The position numbers were made by a program, and so were the translations under genes. 64,000 bases of DNA, from NCBI RefSeq assembly GCF_030287445.1, contig NZ_JASVWB010000002.1, forward strand, positions 3,906,001 through 3,970,000, given 5' to 3'. This DNA comes from Streptomyces sp. ALI-76-A. GTDB taxonomy: Bacteria > Actinomycetota > Actinomycetes > Streptomycetales > Streptomycetaceae. A model generated the notes under the pieces. It did no database searches, was not told the origin of the DNA, and saw only the letters and a list, made by a program, of their open reading frames with translations. Below, one piece after another: positions 7,599 to 15,250 of the stretch (position 1 is its first letter; every line of letters starts with the position of its first letter).

Positions 7599-8603
7599 TC
7601 AGTACTTGCGAGTGGGGAGCGCGGCCTTGGCCTGGTCCTGCATGAAGTCGCTCTCCTTGGTCTTGATCCAGCGCTCGACCGTCTCGCCGTTCTTGACCTT
7701 CTGGACGACCTCCATCAGCTGGGGGCCGAGCAGCGGGTTGCACTCGACGATGGCGTTGATCTTGCCCTCGGACATGGCGACGAAGCCGTCCTTCACGCCG
7801 TCGATCGTGACGATCAGGATGTCCTTGCCGGGCTTCTTGCCGGCCGCCTCGATGGCCTGGATGGCACCGATGCCCATGTCGTCGTTGTGCGCGAAGAGCA
7901 CGTTGATGTCCGGGTTGGACTGGAGGAAGGCGGCCATGACCTGCTTGCCGCCGGCGCGGGTGAAGTCACCGGTCTGGCTGACGACGATCTTCCAGTCGTC
8001 GGCGTGGTCGGCGTCCATGACCTCCTTGAAGCCCTTGGCACGCTCGATCGCGGGGGCGGCACCGGTGGTGCCCTCCAGCTGTGCGATCTTGACGGCGCCC
8101 TTGTGGCCGGCCTTCTCGAGGACCTTCTCCAGGATCTTGGCCGCGCGCCGGCCCTCGTCCGTGAAGTCCGAGCCGACGAGGGTGACGTACAGGGACTCGT
8201 CGGAGGTCTCGACGGAGCGGTCGGTGAGGACCACGGGGATCTTCTTGGCCTTGGCCTCCTTCAGCACCGCGTCCCAGCCGGTGACGACGACCGGCGAGAA
8301 GGCTATGACGTCCACGCCCTGGGTGATGTAGCTGCGGATCGCGGAGATCTGGTTCTCCTGCTTCTGCTGCGCGTCGGAGAACTTGAGGTTGTAACCGGCC
8401 TCCTTGGCGGCCGACTTCACCGAGTCGGTGTTGGCGCTGCGCCAGCCGCTCTCCGAGCCGACCTGGGAGAAGCCGAGGGTGATCGTCTTGCTGCCACCGG
8501 CGGAGGTGGAGCCGGAGGAGTCGTCCTCCTTGGCGCACGCGGCGAGGCTGCCCGCAGCCGCCACGCCGACCGCCGCAGTGAGGAAGTTTCGTCTGTTGAG
8601 CAT
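7599..8603 (-). CDS. Sugar ABC transporter substrate-binding lipoprotein, YtfQ-like
   Basis: 334 residues from the ATG at 8603, which follows AAGGAG at good spacing; longer frames upstream have no such site. The N-terminus combines an RRNFL twin-arginine-like motif with the lipobox LAAC (Cys 23), so it is an exported lipoprotein. The rest is a periplasmic-binding-protein type I fold (ITLGFSQVGSESGWR near the start, VLFAHNDDMGIGAIQAIE late). It captures a sugar for the importer. Its promoter carries one of the three shared palindromes, at 8679-8693. Confidence 0.9.
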   Translation of the reverse strand: MLNRRNFLTAAVGVAAAGSLAACAKEDDSSGSTSAGGSKTITLGFSQVGSESGWRSANTDSVKSAAKEAGYNLKFSDAQQKQENQISAIRSYITQGVDVIAFSPVVVTGWDAVLKEAKAKKIPVVLTDRSVETSDESLYVTLVGSDFTDEGRRAAKILEKVLEKAGHKGAVKIAQLEGTTGAAPAIERAKGFKEVMDADHADDWKIVVSQTGDFTRAGGKQVMAAFLQSNPDINVLFAHNDDMGIGAIQAIEAAGKKPGKDILIVTIDGVKDGFVAMSEGKINAIVECNPLLGPQLMEVVQKVKNGETVERWIKTKESDFMQDQAKAALPTRKY

Positions 8604-8678
8604 GTTCTTCTCCTTTGAAGAGCCGGTCCGGACGGACCGATGGGACTCGATGGGACCGGCCGCAGTGCGTCCAGCCTG

Positions 8679-8706
8679 TCGATCATCGTTCGAAATATCG
8701 ACCATA
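8679..8706 (-). promoter_or_regulatory. Promoter and TCGATC-ATC-GTTCGA operator of the sugar ABC operon
   Basis: On the minus strand TCGACC is followed after 16 bases by TATGGT (8706-8701). Just downstream, TCGATC-ATC-GTTCGA at 8679-8693 is a one-mismatch version of the 6-3-6 palindrome also found before the glycosidase gene and at 10226. A repressor bound here would cover the transcription start. Confidence 0.65.
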
Positions 8707-8738
8707 TGGAGAGGGTGAAGACGGTCGATGGGGGGGGG

Positions 8739-9812
8739 TCAGGGGGGAGCACCCTCCGGTTGGGGGGCGATGCTCCGGGTGGTGCGTTGCGGTGCGTGCG
8801 GGAAGGTGCTGGCGCGGACGACGAGTTGGGGTTCGATGGCGATCCGCGGCGTCGCCGGGCGCGCCCGGCCCTCGATCAGGTCCAGGAGCAGGGCGATGCT
8901 GTGCCTGCCCACCGCCGAGAAGTCCTGCCGGACCGTGGTGAGCGGAGGTGAGAAGAACTCCGACTCCGGGGCGTCGTCGAAGCCGGCCACGGCGACGTCC
9001 TCGGGCGTTCGCACACCCGCTTCCCGCAAGGCCCGCAACACGCCCAGCGCCATCTGGTCGTTGGCGACGAAGACCGCCGTCAGCCCTCGTCCCACCCAGC
9101 CCGCCAGTTCCTGGCCGGCGCGGTAGCCCGACAGCGGACTCCAGTCTCCGCGCAGCACTGCCGGCGGCTCGACACCGCTCGCTTCGAGGGTCGCCCGCCA
9201 GCCGGCCTCCCGGTCGGCTGCCTCCTGCCAGTCGTCGGGCCCGGCGAGATGCCAGGCCGTGCGGTGACCGGCCGCCAGCAGATGACCGGTGGCCAGCCGT
9301 GCGCCGAGGTGTTGGTCCACCGTGACGCAGGGTATGCCCATGCCCGCCCCGCTCCCCACGGTCACCACCGGGAACGGATGCCGCAGTCCGGCCAGCGCCT
9401 CGACCGCCGATCGCTGCGGGGCGATGGCGACCACGCCCTCCACCCCGCCGTCGCCGAGGTGGTCCAGGGCTTCGGAGAGGGTGTCGACGGTCAGTTTGCG
9501 CATGCTGACCGTGGAGACGAGGTACCCCTCGGCGCGTGCCGCCTCCTCGAGCGCGAACAGGGTGCTGGCCGGCCCGTAGAGGGTGGTGTCGGAGGCCACC
9601 ACACCCAGGGTGCGGGTGCGGCGGGTGGCCAGGGCACGTGCGGAGGAGTTGCGCCGGTAGCCCATCTCCTCGATCGCGCGCAGCACCTTCACCCGTGTCT
9701 CGTCCCGGACGTTGGGGTGGTCCGCCAGCACCCGGGACACGGTCTGGTGGGACACGCCCGCCGTTCGGGCGACGTCGGCCATGGTGGGCGGCCGAAGCTG
9801 CGCTGGGGTCAC
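8739..9812 (-). CDS. LacI-family transcriptional regulator
   Basis: 357 residues from a GTG at 9812 behind GGGAGG. The N-terminal DNA-binding helix-turn-helix is canonical (TMADVARTAGVSHQTVSRVL, about 9-28) with the hinge-helix region around RNSSARALATRRT, followed by a periplasmic-binding-protein-like sensor domain. Position directly upstream of and collinear with the sugar importer suggests it controls that island and is released by the imported sugar. A palindrome ATTGTGAGCGCTAACAAT at 10037, with the AGCGCT centre expected for this recognition helix, is a likely autoregulatory site. A nine-G run (8730-8738) directly follows the stop codon. Confidence 0.9.
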   Translation of the reverse strand: MTPAQLRPPTMADVARTAGVSHQTVSRVLADHPNVRDETRVKVLRAIEEMGYRRNSSARALATRRTRTLGVVASDTTLYGPASTLFALEEAARAEGYLVSTVSMRKLTVDTLSEALDHLGDGGVEGVVAIAPQRSAVEALAGLRHPFPVVTVGSGAGMGIPCVTVDQHLGARLATGHLLAAGHRTAWHLAGPDDWQEAADREAGWRATLEASGVEPPAVLRGDWSPLSGYRAGQELAGWVGRGLTAVFVANDQMALGVLRALREAGVRTPEDVAVAGFDDAPESEFFSPPLTTVRQDFSAVGRHSIALLLDLIEGRARPATPRIAIEPQLVVRASTFPHAPQRTTRSIAPQPEGAPP

Positions 9813-9883
9813 GGCCGTACCTCCCTGGCTGTCGTCCGACGGTAATGCCTGCGAAAGGCGCGGGTGTTGTCGCGGGGTCGGGT

Positions 9884-9982
9884 TCACGGCGGCCCCTGTG
9901 GCAGCCGTGCCGGCCGACGGTCCGGCCGGTGTCCGTGCGGTCCGCCCCTTCCCAGGGAGGCGACCCGGAGCCTTGCGATCAT
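9884..9982 (-). CDS. Possible 32-codon leader ORF upstream of lacI
   Basis: A perfect AAGGAGG (9999-9993) lies ten bases before an ATG (9982) that opens a 32-codon frame rich in Arg, Pro and Gly, ending at 9884. It sits between the LacI-type operator/promoter and the regulator gene. It may be a leader peptide, or the remaining 5' end of a gene lost by deletion. No similarity is recognised, and GC-skewed chance frames are common, so confidence is low despite the excellent ribosome-binding site. Confidence 0.35.
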   Translation of the reverse strand: MIARLRVASLGRGGPHGHRPDRRPARLPQGPP

Positions 9983-10036
9983 GCCGGTCACACCTCCTTG
10001 GTGGTCGCTCGGACGACCGAATCAATGTGGAGGTCA

Positions 10037-10067
10037 TTGTGAGCGCTAACAATTCATGACGGTCAAG
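10037..10067 (-). promoter_or_regulatory. LacI-type operator in a leftward promoter
   Basis: ATTGTGAGCGCTAACAAT (10037-10054) is a near-perfect palindrome centred on AGCGCT, the classic LacI/GalR-family form. A TTGACC -35 lies at 10067-10062, so the palindrome covers the spacer and -10 of a leftward promoter. It is 225 bases from the lacI start, with the small ORF and strong ribosome-binding site between. Confidence 0.75.
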
Positions 10068-10183
10068 AGGGTTGCAGCGGGAAGTCGTCACGGTTAAATA
10101 ACGCGCCACGACGGTGGGGCTCGCGGTGATCTTCGGTCGCGGCGGAACCGGCCCTCCGCAAGGAACGCCCCGGCCAAAAGGGG

Positions 10184-10240
10184 TTGACGCGTCCGCGGAG
10201 CGACCCTATCTTCAGCAACGAAACTTCGAACCGCGTCCGA
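10184..10240 (+). promoter_or_regulatory. Rightward consensus-like promoter with 6-3-6 operator, no gene after it
   Basis: TTGACG (10184-10189), 17 bases, then TATCTT (10207-10212) is one of the best promoter matches in the window. TCGAAC-CGC-GTCCGA (10226-10240) lies just past the predicted start and differs from the palindrome before the glycosidase gene at one position. It points right, towards the 3' end of the leftward glycosidase gene, where no gene is recognisable. It may produce a short or antisense RNA or be a relic. Confidence 0.65.
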
Positions 10241-10608
10241 AGTATCGAATGTGGGCGATGTTCATGGATGCCACCGGCCGAACATCCACGACGCCGCCGG
10301 GCCATGGACCGCCGGCTCCCTCACCACCGGGGCCGGGCCGACAGGGGGCAGGTCGCCGGCAAGGGGCAGGCCGCCGCCGGCCGGTGCGTCGGCACGCGCG
10401 TCCGTGGCTGTCGGCCGGTGCGTCGGCACGCGCGTCCGCGGCCTGACTCGACGTCCGCCCCGCGGCGAACCGCACCGATCCGATCCGCGCCCCGCGGACC
10501 CGCTCCCGGGAGCGTGCAGGTTCCCCTGCTGAAGCCGGCGCGCGGTCTGGACGGCGTCCGGCGCGGTGTGGCACCCCGAGTACGTTCGCCGGGCACAGGT
10601 CTCCGGCA
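10241..10608. other. Non-coding stretch with a 26-bp direct repeat
   Basis: No convincing gene. Short rightward frames begin at 10251 (GTG) and 10258 (ATG) without ribosome-binding sites and encode Pro/Arg/Gly-rich peptides. A 26-bp repeat occurs at 10379-10404 and 10413-10438 (34-bp period). The stretch could hold the decayed remainder of a gene once driven by the promoter at 10184. Confidence 0.4.
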
Positions 10609-10649
10609 CCCGGAGCCGGGCCTCGGACTTTCCGAGGCCCGGCTCCGGG
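10609..10649. terminator. 19-bp terminator after the glycosidase gene
   Basis: Arms 10609-10627 and 10631-10649 are perfectly complementary around CTT. On the minus strand it begins 12 bases past the glycosidase stop codon. It would also end any rightward transcript from the promoter at 10184. Confidence 0.85.
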
Positions 10650-10660
10650 CCGTCCGGCGG

Positions 10661-13600
10661 CTAGGAGTTGAACGGTGTGGCGCCGTCGTCGGTGACGAGC
10701 CGCCACAGATGGTCGGCGGTGCCGGTGTCGTCCCACTGCAGGGCCGCCGCCCCGGACGACGCGGACATCCCGTCGATGCCGAGGACCAGGCCGCTGTTCT
10801 TGTTGACGAGCTTGCAGTAGCCGTTGCCGGCGTCCACCACGGACCACAGATGGTCGGCGGTGAGGGTGTCGCCCCATTGCAGTGCGGTGGCACCGGCCGT
10901 CTTGGAGGCGTCCTTGATGCCGAGGACCTGGCCGCTGTGGGTGTTGAAGATCTTGTAGTAGCCGTTCTCCGCGGGGACGACCGTCCATCGGTGGTTGGCC
11001 GTGGTGTCGGCCGTCTGCTGCTGGACAGCGCCTCCGGCGGCGATCGAGGAACCGGCGATGCCGAGTTCCAGGCCGCTGTTCCTGTTGACGATCCGCACCG
11101 CCGGCGTCTCCGGGTACCAGGACTCCAGCTCGGTGACGCCGACGAACTTGCCCGCCTGCGGGGTGAACACGACCCGGAACTGGGACGTCGTGATGGTCGG
11201 GAAGGTCACCTCGTTCGCGTTGTTCGCTCGCGGCACGGCCGGGCTCTTGACCTGGCCGGGGACGGACGTCCACACGCCGTCCTTCAGGTACTGGACGGTG
11301 TGGCTCGCCGGGACGCGGATGTCGGCGCCGTCGTCGTAGGTGTAGAACTTCACCTCGTTGATCTTGCGTGGCGCCCCGAAGTCGACGCCGAGATGGTCGG
11401 TGCCGTTCGGTGAACCGGAGTTGGTCCACCGGTTGTCGGGGATCTTGTCGTAGCGGATCCAGCCGTCGGTGGCCCGCAGCGGGGCGTCGAAGGTGGTGGG
11501 CTTGCAGGTCTGGCCGCTGTGGCAGTGCGGACCGTTGGAGACGGTGTTGGTGTAGGAGGCGAACGCCTTCGGGTAGGGCTGCGTGACCGTGCGGCCGAGC
11601 CAGTCCTGCTCGGCGGTCAGCGGGTTGGCCGCCACGTTCGTCATCCGCGGGGGCTGCGCCGGGGTGACGGGAGCGGCCACGTTCACGGTGGTGTTGCCGG
11701 CCGTCGCGGACTGGTGGATGCGTACGCCGTCCTGGAAGACCTGGAGGCCGGTGCCCTTGCCGTAGTGCGTGCCGTCCCGGTCCCAGCGGATCGAGAGGGT
11801 GTGCCCGTGGTAGGGCACGTTCTCCGCCGCGAAGTAGTCCCAGCCGGACGGGATCAGCGGCTTCAGGACCAGGGTGTTGCCCGCCTGGGGCTTGATGCCC
11901 AGCAGGCCGGAGAGCACCAGGTCGTTGAAGCTGGAGTGGTTGTAGTGCTCGCTGAAGTTGAAGCCGTCGTAGATCCAGTCGCCGGTGTCACCGTTGGCGG
12001 CCTCGGCGATGTAGGGCTTGCCGTCCTTGTGCTGGAGCTTGGCGAACTGGCTCAGCATGGACTGGTAGTCCTGCTTGGTGACGTTGTTCTGCGCCGGGTA
12101 GTCCTGGAGCAGGTTCGCCATGCCGGTCAGGATCTGGCTCGTCTGGAACGGCCAGCTCGGGCCGTTCCAGTGGCAGCAGTTGGCGTCGTCGCGCTTCTGC
12201 TCGGCGGGGATCGCCTGGTAGTTGAAGTAGGGGTTCGCCGCGATCCGGTCGAGTTCGGCGAAGCCCGTTCCCTTGGTGAACTTCAGCGTGTTGGCGCCGG
12301 CCTTCATCGGGACCTGCACGGTGACGGACTTCGACTCCGAGAACTGGCCCCAGCTGCCGGTGGGGGCGTAACTGACGGTGACCGGGTTGGCGGTGTCGCC
12401 GTTCACGACGACGTTGTGGGTCGACGTGCTGGTGGTGCCGTTGGCGTAGTGGACCGTGACCGGGTACGTACCGGCGCCGGGCGCGTCCACGGTGAAGGTG
12501 ACCGCGCTGTCGGCGAAGTCGATCTGGCCGACGTACGTGCCGTTGGAGGCCGTCGACGCGGTGTGGGTGTTCGCGTGGGTGACGGCGGCCTGCTCGGCCT
12601 CGAAGTCGTGCACCCGCTCCAGCGTCGTGGGCCCGAACGCCGCCCCGAACCGCTTCGGGTCCGTCAGGTACTTCCACGCCGTGGAGTACTGCGCGTCGGG
12701 CAGGTTGAACGCCCAGGGGGCGAAGCCCATCGCCTCACGCCAGGTCGTCCTGGTCTGCTTGAGGGTGCCGTTGGTGGTGTTCGTGTTGTAGACCTGCATG
12801 AAGAACTGGCGCTGCGGGTCCCAGAGCGAGTTCTGCACCCCAGCCTTGAGCGAGGCGGCCTTGCCGGTGTACTCGGTCGCGGTCGCGGTGTCCCCGGTCA
12901 TCGTGGCGATCTTGCTGATCGCCTGGGCGGCGCCGAACATGTACGCGTTGATCGTGGGCCGGTAGCCGGGGCCGCCGCTGAACCAGTTGCTGCTGTGCAT
13001 CGAGGTCTCGGTGTACTCCGTGGCGTCGGACAGCGGGGTCTGGTGATACAGGTCGCTGGTGGAGGCCGTGCCGTTCACCGTGATGTCGCCGGTGAAGTTC
13101 GAGTCCCACCTCTTGTACAGCGCGATGAGATGCGGGAGCGCTGCCTTGATCTCGGCCGCGTCACCGGTGACCAGGAAGCGCTGGTACGCGGCGCTGGTGA
13201 TCCACTCGCTGAAGTTCCGCGCGCCCGAGTTGCCCGCCCCGCGCAGCCAGAAGTCCAGGTAGTCACCGGCGTAGTCGCGGTTGTGCAGCCAGCGCCCGTC
13301 CAGGAGGTGATAGCCGGTGGCGTCCGGGAGCGCCGTGTACGGGTTCCCGGCGTAACCGATCGGCACGTCGTACTCGGTCGACACGTACCCGGTGCCCGGC
13401 ACGGTGTAGCGGAGCGCGCGCTTGTAGGTGCTCCAGCGGTAGTAGTAGACCTCGTCGAGGGTGTTGTCGGGGGTGTCCAGGAACGGGATGTTGTCCTTGT
13501 ACCACTGCGGCTCGTCGAGCTGGTGGGCAGCGAGGATCGCGTCCTTGTCGAGAGCCACCGCGTTGGGGTCGTCGGCCGCCTGAGCGGTACCCGCCCCTGG

Positions 13601-13687
13601 CCCGCCGGCCAGCAGGGCCAGCCCCAGTATCGAGCTGGACAGGACAGCCGCCAGGGGTCTGCCGCGTCTGGGGGATCGGTCGTGCAT
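10661..13687 (-). CDS. Secreted multidomain glycoside hydrolase (MGH1-like barrel, CBM35-like insert, F5/8C, ricin)
   Basis: 1008 residues from the ATG at 13687, eight bases after GGAGG. A signal peptide ends at AQA-A (about residue 37). The catalytic part is an (alpha/alpha)6 barrel of the MGH1-like/GH63-like type, with WREAMGFAPW (about 320), CCHWNGPSWPF (about 512) and GDWIYDGFNFSEHYN. It is interrupted at about 355-480 by a beta-sandwich resembling CBM35/CBM6. An F5/8 type C (CBM32-like) domain follows at about 685-860, then a ricin-type beta-trefoil at about 862-1008 with repeated Asn-Ser-Gly-Leu motifs. It should act outside the cell on a polysaccharide, releasing sugar for the adjacent ABC importer. 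Substrate and exact GH family are not determined. Confidence 0.82.
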   Translation of the reverse strand: MHDRSPRRGRPLAAVLSSSILGLALLAGGPGAGTAQAADDPNAVALDKDAILAAHQLDEPQWYKDNIPFLDTPDNTLDEVYYYRWSTYKRALRYTVPGTGYVSTEYDVPIGYAGNPYTALPDATGYHLLDGRWLHNRDYAGDYLDFWLRGAGNSGARNFSEWITSAAYQRFLVTGDAAEIKAALPHLIALYKRWDSNFTGDITVNGTASTSDLYHQTPLSDATEYTETSMHSSNWFSGGPGYRPTINAYMFGAAQAISKIATMTGDTATATEYTGKAASLKAGVQNSLWDPQRQFFMQVYNTNTTNGTLKQTRTTWREAMGFAPWAFNLPDAQYSTAWKYLTDPKRFGAAFGPTTLERVHDFEAEQAAVTHANTHTASTASNGTYVGQIDFADSAVTFTVDAPGAGTYPVTVHYANGTTSTSTHNVVVNGDTANPVTVSYAPTGSWGQFSESKSVTVQVPMKAGANTLKFTKGTGFAELDRIAANPYFNYQAIPAEQKRDDANCCHWNGPSWPFQTSQILTGMANLLQDYPAQNNVTKQDYQSMLSQFAKLQHKDGKPYIAEAANGDTGDWIYDGFNFSEHYNHSSFNDLVLSGLLGIKPQAGNTLVLKPLIPSGWDYFAAENVPYHGHTLSIRWDRDGTHYGKGTGLQVFQDGVRIHQSATAGNTTVNVAAPVTPAQPPRMTNVAANPLTAEQDWLGRTVTQPYPKAFASYTNTVSNGPHCHSGQTCKPTTFDAPLRATDGWIRYDKIPDNRWTNSGSPNGTDHLGVDFGAPRKINEVKFYTYDDGADIRVPASHTVQYLKDGVWTSVPGQVKSPAVPRANNANEVTFPTITTSQFRVVFTPQAGKFVGVTELESWYPETPAVRIVNRNSGLELGIAGSSIAAGGAVQQQTADTTANHRWTVVPAENGYYKIFNTHSGQVLGIKDASKTAGATALQWGDTLTADHLWSVVDAGNGYCKLVNKNSGLVLGIDGMSASSGAAALQWDDTGTADHLWRLVTDDGATPFNS

Positions 13688-13733
13688 AGGGGTGTCCTCC
13701 ATCGCACACGCCACATTCGACTCGTCCGACATA

Positions 13734-13789
13734 TCGAACGATGTTCGAAATTCTGCGCGACGGTAGTGACACGTCCGAATTGAAGTCAA
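13734..13789 (-). promoter_or_regulatory. Glycosidase promoter with perfect TCGAACnnnGTTCGA operator
   Basis: On the minus strand TTGACT (13789-13784) is separated by 18 bases from TACCGT (13765-13760). TCGAAC-GAT-GTTCGA at 13734-13748 is a perfect 15-bp palindrome just inside the predicted transcript. The same arrangement occurs before the sugar ABC operon. Confidence 0.72.
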
Positions 13790-13941
13790 GAGAACGGACA
13801 GAACCAGGCCGGCACCCTCCGCCGCAGGCGCGGCCCGCCGGCCGGCAGTCGGAGTCCAGGCTCAGCGACCGCGCGCCTCGCCCCGACGTCCCGTCTCTCC
13901 GGCGCTGTGCCCTGTCCTCGCTCCCGTCCTCGCCCTGCGCA

Positions 13942-14721
13942 CTAGCCTCCGCACTGCTTCAGCATCATCCGCTGGTCCGGCGCGGTCACCGGCATCTCGT
14001 ACTTGGCGGCGACCTGGGCGAAGCGGACCACGTAGGCGCACCGGATCTGCTTGTTCGGCGGGAGCCAGGAGGCGGGGCCCGAGTCGCCCTTGGCGGAGTT
14101 CGCGCGACCCTCGGCCGGTATGAGATTGAGGGGGTCGTTGGCCAGTTGCTCGCGCTTGTCCTCCGACCAGCGCGAGGAGCCCATCTGCCAGCTGTAGGAG
14201 AGCGGCACCACGTGGTCGATCTGCACCTCGCTGGCGTCCTGCTTCCGCCACTGGATGGTCGTCCCGGTGTACGGGTCGCGCAGGGTCATGGCGATGACCA
14301 CGCAGTCGGAGCCGGAGCGGAAGCGCAGGCTCTGGCCGTCGCGCTGGAGGAGGTCGTTGCGGGTGTCACAACCGTTGCGCGCCAGCGGGACGTTGTCGGC
14401 CGTGTCCATCCAGGCGTAACCGAACTCGTCCCGGTCGTAGCCCGTCTGCGGTCCGCGGCCCTTGGTCCGCAGGCTCTCGATGAGCTTGCGGGCCGTGGCC
14501 TCGTCGGTCTCGCTCGCGACGGGAGCGAGACCCGGCTTCGTGCCGTCCGGATTCCGCAGTGGGCTGACGGACCGGCCGTCCGGTGCCGGTGCCGCCGCGC
14601 CGCTCTCCGGTGCGGAGCCGCTTGTGTCGAGGCCCTCACAGCCGGCGATCAGCGCCATGGCGGCACATGCGACCGCCCCGGTCATGACGGCGGAACGCGT
14701 CCCGCCCCTCAGACGCGTCAT
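13942..14721 (-). CDS. HNH-endonuclease-family lipoprotein (GmrSD_C/DUF1524-like)
   Basis: 259 residues from the ATG at 14721 behind GGGGAGGGG. A signal peptide with lipobox IAGC (Cys 28) predicts a surface-anchored protein. The nuclease-like motifs are QIDHVVPLSYSW, then NDPLNLIPAEGRANSAKG and a WLPPN segment, which match the secreted HNH family common in Streptomyces. Family members are presumed extracellular nucleases; activity is untested. Paired cysteines (NGCDT and the final KQCGG) suggest disulfides. It is a single gene, divergent from the small antitoxin-like gene. Confidence 0.85.
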   Translation of the reverse strand: MTRLRGGTRSAVMTGAVACAAMALIAGCEGLDTSGSAPESGAAAPAPDGRSVSPLRNPDGTKPGLAPVASETDEATARKLIESLRTKGRGPQTGYDRDEFGYAWMDTADNVPLARNGCDTRNDLLQRDGQSLRFRSGSDCVVIAMTLRDPYTGTTIQWRKQDASEVQIDHVVPLSYSWQMGSSRWSEDKREQLANDPLNLIPAEGRANSAKGDSGPASWLPPNKQIRCAYVVRFAQVAAKYEMPVTAPDQRMMLKQCGG

Positions 14722-14883
14722 GATGCGCCCCTCCCCTTGACTGCTCGGTTCCGCCTCGACACGGGCGGTTCTCACTGGTCTCACCGTAGCCGCCGAGAGG
14801 TCCAGACCATATCGCGCCTAAAAGGGCATTCGTCACCTGTCCGGCGTATCGTCGATTCGAGTCGTCTCCCGAAGGAGATCCGG

Positions 14884-15066
14884 ATGGGCATCTTCGACAA
14901 GCTCAAGAGCCAGGTGAAGGGCAGCAAGAGCAAGGACGTGTCCGACACCGCGGAACGGAAAGCCAACGACAGGACGGGTCACAAGTACGAGAACCAGGTC
15001 GACGACGCGCAGCAGCGGATGGAAGGCCCGCTGGGCATGGATCGCGACAGGCCCGAACAGCCGTAA
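14884..15066 (+). CDS. Antitoxin-like small protein (Rv0909/MT0933-like)
   Basis: 60 residues, ATG preceded by AAGGAG. The N-terminus MGIFDKLKSQVKG and the charged helical body with HKYENQVDDAQQRM match the small mycobacterial Rv0909/MT0933-type antitoxins and related CsbD-like helical proteins. No toxin gene is adjacent: neighbours are the HNH lipoprotein and the SCO6745-type gene. A toxin-antitoxin role is therefore doubtful, and a stress or structural role is equally possible. Confidence 0.75.
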   Translation: MGIFDKLKSQVKGSKSKDVSDTAERKANDRTGHKYENQVDDAQQRMEGPLGMDRDRPEQP

Positions 15067-15207
15067 GGCCCCCGAGCGGCCGTAAGGCCGCGGACCAGCC
15101 GCAGGGCCCGTAGCGCCGCGGCCATCGTGGCCGCAGGCTCTCGGAGTCACCAGAGACCTGTCGGGCCGCCGGCCCGGGCGGGCGCTCGCCGAACCACTGA
15201 ACCAGAG

Positions 15208-15240
15208 GCCGCCCACGGGGAGCCACCCCCGGTGGGCGGC
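15208..15240. terminator. Bidirectional terminator
   Basis: GCCGCCCAC (15208-15216) pairs with GTGGGCGGC (15232-15240). It lies between the convergent antitoxin-like gene and the SCO6745-type gene, ten bases beyond the latter's stop. Confidence 0.65.
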
Positions 15241-15250
15241 TTCGCTCTTC

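Noticed and set aside
8730..8738. Nine-G run after the lacI stop, considered as a phase-variable switch
   Set aside because: It lies outside the coding sequence, immediately after the stop, so slippage would not change the protein.
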